Source: Clostridia bacterium
GTDB lineage: Bacteria > Bacillota > Clostridia > UMGS1883 > UMGS1540
Length of the DNA: 64,000 nucleotides
Reading direction: 5' to 3'
Assembly (NCBI GenBank): GCA_017450025.1
Contig: JAFSYJ010000027.1
Location: forward strand, 18,283 to 82,282
A program made the translations under genes and the position numbers. Shown here one piece after another: positions 61,950 to 64,000 of the stretch. The notes under the pieces were generated by a model that saw only the letters and a list, made by a program, of their open reading frames with translations, searched no databases and had not been told where the DNA came from. Positions within the stretch are counted from its first letter, which is position 1. Each line of letters begins with the position of its first letter.

Positions 61950-63262
61950 ATATAGGTTTTATATCACTTGGCTGTAACAAAAATCTCGTAGATACCGAGA
62001 TTATGATAGGTCTCAGCAAGCAAAACGGATATAATATCGTAGATGACGAATCGCAGGCAGATGTTATTGTGGTCAATACCTGCGCGTTTATAGAGGACGC
62101 AAAGAGCGAAGCAATAGGCGAAATTTTGCGCGCTGCGCAGTATAAATCTGGCAGACTGAAAAAGCTTATCGTAACAGGCTGCCTTGCCCAGCGTTACAGC
62201 GAAGAAATCCTGACCGAGCTGCCCGAGGTTGACGCTGTCGTGGGGGTCGGCAGATTTGAGGATATTGTAAACATAATAAAAAGCGATGAAAAGCTTTTCA
62301 CAGATAAGCGTGAAGCACTTTATCCCGAATACGCACCCAGAGTTTTGGCGACGCCGCCGTATACGGCGTATCTTAAAATTGCGGAGGGCTGCGACAACAG
62401 ATGCACCTACTGCGCGATACCGATGATACGCGGACGGCTTCGCAGCAGGGAAGTAAGCGACATCGTGGCAGAAGCAAAAAGGCTTGCCGACGGTGGAGTG
62501 CGTGAAATAAATGTAGTCGCGCAGGACACAACGCGCTACGGTACGGATATTTACGGAGAGCCGCGGCTCAACCGCCTGTTGACAGAGCTTGAAAAGGTCG
62601 ATAATTTAAAGTGGATACGGGTTTTTTATACATATCCCGAAATGATATCCGATGAGCTTTTGGAAATTATTAATAAATCAAAAAAAATTGCAAGCTATTT
62701 TGATATTCCTATCCAGCATATATCTGACCCGATTTTAAAAAAGATGAACAGAAAAAGCAACTCGGAGCAAATATATAAGCTTATCGAAAAAATAAAAACA
62801 AGCGTAGAAGACCCCGTCTTGAGAACATCTCTCATTGTGGGCTTTCCGGGGGAAACTTCTGCGGATTTTGAAGAGCTTTGCGATTTTGTGAGGTTTGCCG
62901 AATTTGACAGACTCGGTGTTTTCAGATATTCGAGGGAAGAAGGCACGCCGGCGTATAAACTGCCCGATCAGGTAAATGAAGATGTAAAGGCAATGCGCGA
63001 GGGAACTGTGATGCAGATCCAAAAAGAAATTTCCAAACGCAAGCTTGCTGAAAAGGTCGGCATCACTTTTGAAGTTTTAAAAGAAGGCAATACCGGAAGC
63101 AAATGCGTTGGTCGCACAATGGGTGACGCTCCCGAGATAGACGGAAGGGTTATCTTTAGCGCAGCGCGTAAAATAGAGAACGGTGAATTCGTAAATGTAA
63201 AAATTACCGGTTCAAAAAGCTATGACTTGATAGGAGAGATGAACGATGAACCTGCCAAATAA
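61946..63262 (+). CDS. rimO: Ribosomal protein S12 methylthiotransferase RimO
   Basis: A 438-residue methylthiotransferase. The N-terminal UPF0004 domain begins IGFISLGCNKNLVDTE with cluster Cys, and has further Cys in VVNTCAFIEDA and VTGCLAQRY. Radical SAM motif CDNRCTYCAIPMIRG (CX3CX2C), and a C-terminal TRAM domain. SLGCNKN identifies RimO rather than MiaB. Overlaps pgsA by 17 bp. Confidence 0.94.
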   Translation: MNIGFISLGCNKNLVDTEIMIGLSKQNGYNIVDDESQADVIVVNTCAFIEDAKSEAIGEILRAAQYKSGRLKKLIVTGCLAQRYSEEILTELPEVDAVVGVGRFEDIVNIIKSDEKLFTDKREALYPEYAPRVLATPPYTAYLKIAEGCDNRCTYCAIPMIRGRLRSREVSDIVAEAKRLADGGVREINVVAQDTTRYGTDIYGEPRLNRLLTELEKVDNLKWIRVFYTYPEMISDELLEIINKSKKIASYFDIPIQHISDPILKKMNRKSNSEQIYKLIEKIKTSVEDPVLRTSLIVGFPGETSADFEELCDFVRFAEFDRLGVFRYSREEGTPAYKLPDQVNEDVKAMREGTVMQIQKEISKRKLAEKVGITFEVLKEGNTGSKCVGRTMGDAPEIDGRVIFSAARKIENGEFVNVKITGSKSYDLIGEMNDEPAK

Positions 63263-63803
63263 ACTAACGGTATTCAGAGTTATACTGATACCTGTTTTTA
63301 TGATTTTGTACCTTGTGCCGTCTGACACGGTAATTGCGACGGGCAGCTTTGAGATAACACTTAACTGCCTCCTTGCGGCAATCGTTTTTGTTATCGCTTC
63401 CGCCACTGATTTTCTTGACGGACATATTGCACGCAAAAATAATATTGTTACAAACTTCGGTAAATTTATGGATCCGCTTGCAGATAAACTGCTTGTCACC
63501 GCTGCGATTTGCTGTATGCTTGAAAAGGGCATTTGCGCGTCGTGGGTCGTCGTTATCATTTTGGCGCGTGAGTTTATTGTAACGGGAATGAGGCTTATCG
63601 CGGCTTCAGAAGGTATAGTTATCGCGGCGGGTAAGCTCGGCAAAATCAAAACTGTTATTCAGCTTATTACTATTATTGTAGCGCTCATTTTTGGCAAAAA
63701 TATTGTCGTGGACATATTGTTTTATGTAAGCGCTTTTATCACCGCACTTTCAGGAGCGGTCTATATTGTAAACAACAAAAACCTGTTTAAAATGGGCGAA
63801 TAA
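63246..63803 (+). CDS. pgsA: CDP-diacylglycerol-glycerol-3-phosphate 3-phosphatidyltransferase
   Basis: A 185-residue membrane enzyme with ~5 helices making phosphatidylglycerophosphate. N-terminus NLPNKLTVFRVILIPVF and the CDP-alcohol phosphotransferase motif DFLDGHIAR ... NFGKFMDPLADK (DGX2ARX8GX3DX3D) are intact. Uses the CDP-diacylglycerol from CdsA. Last gene before the rRNA-type promoters; no terminator is evident after it. Confidence 0.95.
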   Translation: MNLPNKLTVFRVILIPVFMILYLVPSDTVIATGSFEITLNCLLAAIVFVIASATDFLDGHIARKNNIVTNFGKFMDPLADKLLVTAAICCMLEKGICASWVVVIILAREFIVTGMRLIAASEGIVIAAGKLGKIKTVIQLITIIVALIFGKNIVVDILFYVSAFITALSGAVYIVNNKNLFKMGE

Positions 63804-63806
63804 AAA

Positions 63807-63825
63807 TTTGTGGAAATTTGTCGAA
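63807..63825 (+). promoter_or_regulatory. Tandem Spo0A-box-like element upstream of rRNA-type promoters
   Basis: TTTGTGGAA (63807-63815) and TTTGTCGAA (63817-63825), 10 bp start to start, ending 18 bp before the -35 at 63844. The surrounding 32 bp match the element at 25948 except at four positions. Confidence 0.5.
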
Positions 63826-63843
63826 AAAATTCAAAAAAACCCC

Positions 63844-63872
63844 TTGACAAGGAGCAGATAGTGTGGTAATAT
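63844..63872 (+). promoter_or_regulatory. Putative rRNA operon promoter P1
   Basis: TTGACA (63844-63849), 17 bp, TAATAT (63867-63872), followed by TATAATATC-like sequence. Confidence 0.7.
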
Positions 63873-63926
63873 AATATCTGTTGCGCCGAGGGTGCTATAT
63901 TTTTTGTCAAAAGGCGAAAAAAGTTC

Positions 63927-63955
63927 TTGACAAAAAAAGGCAGCTGTGGTACAAT
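63927..63955 (+). promoter_or_regulatory. Putative rRNA operon promoter P2 and leader
   Basis: TTGACA (63927-63932), 17 bp, TACAAT (63950-63955). Downstream, GACCTTGAAAATTAGATAGC at the window end resembles the antiterminator/boxC-type leader found before 16S rRNA in Bacillota, so a 16S gene probably begins just beyond base 64000. Confidence 0.75.
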
Positions 63956-64000
63956 AAAATTCCATCGAAAGATGGAGACGGACCTTGAAAATTAGATAGC

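Noticed and set aside
1..64000. CRISPR array, insertion sequence or integrase
   Set aside because: No regularly spaced direct repeats, no transposase or recombinase gene and no clear attachment-site duplication were seen in the window.

Overview
The window looks like chromosomal DNA of an anaerobic-type Gram-positive bacterium of the class Clostridia (Bacillota). The evidence is moderate-to-low G+C, strong Shine-Dalgarno sites (GGAGG-like), many TTG/GTG starts, SLH-domain surface proteins, a cdaA-cdaR pair, the pyrH-frr-uppS-cdsA-dxr-rseP order, the dnaG-rpoD-trmK order, and sigma-A promoters that are nearly all spaced by exactly 17 bp. Sites matching the Spo0A box (TTTGTCGAA) suggest, but do not prove, a spore-former. 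Genus cannot be decided from the sequence alone.

Layout. 1-7.0 kb: the end of a four-helix-bundle gene, tRNA-Pro(GGG), an SDR/PHP gene pair, an AspT-like permease, an SLH-VWA surface protein, two tRNA-Ser genes and tRNA-Leu(UAA). 7.0-17.4 kb: topoisomerase ParE-like protein, a multi-pass membrane protein and a VanW protein on the minus strand; an ECF S component, hflX and yigZ on the plus strand; ogg, cdaR and cdaA on the minus strand. 17.5-24.2 kb: an unknown small protein, cysteine desulfurase, thiI, pncC, a ParC-like protein, NfeD and SPFH protein. 24.3-28.4 kb: HAD phosphatase, then the most unusual locus, a divergent pair of an S24-type phage-like repressor and a 752-residue protein joining a zinc-peptidase motif to phage 'polyvalent protein' domains. 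The pair is separated by two opposed promoters and five copies of one operator-like palindrome. 28.4-36.2 kb: iron-sulfur flavoprotein, clpX-clpP-tig, and a heterodimeric ABC exporter. 36.25-40.8 kb: an AT-rich accessory island with a hairpin-covered Shine-Dalgarno site, an XRE regulator, a membrane-anchored SGNH-type esterase, an orphan LytTR response regulator and a large secreted protein of unknown function. 40.9-63.8 kb: an almost uninterrupted plus-strand housekeeping block (pyrH, frr, uppS, cdsA, dxr, rseP, nusB, xseA, xseB, ispA, dgt-like, dnaG, rpoD, trmK, a second heterodimeric ABC exporter, proS, lepA, hemW, recX, rimO, pgsA). 63.8-64.0 kb: tandem promoters and a leader that look like the start of an rRNA operon.

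How the genes fit together: the last third makes core machinery (replication priming, transcription initiation, ribosome recycling and modification, tRNA charging) plus the isoprenoid/lipid route (dxr, ispA, uppS, cdsA, pgsA). The tig-clpP-clpX cluster handles folding and proteolysis; cdaA-cdaR makes and controls c-di-AMP; cysteine desulfurase plus ThiI make 4-thiouridine in tRNA. The accessory content lies mainly in 24-28 kb (repressor plus peptidase) and 36-41 kb (surface signalling module). These two are the best candidates for something undescribed. A tandem Spo0A-box element of the same design occurs both in the leader of the peptidase gene and just upstream of the rRNA-type promoters.
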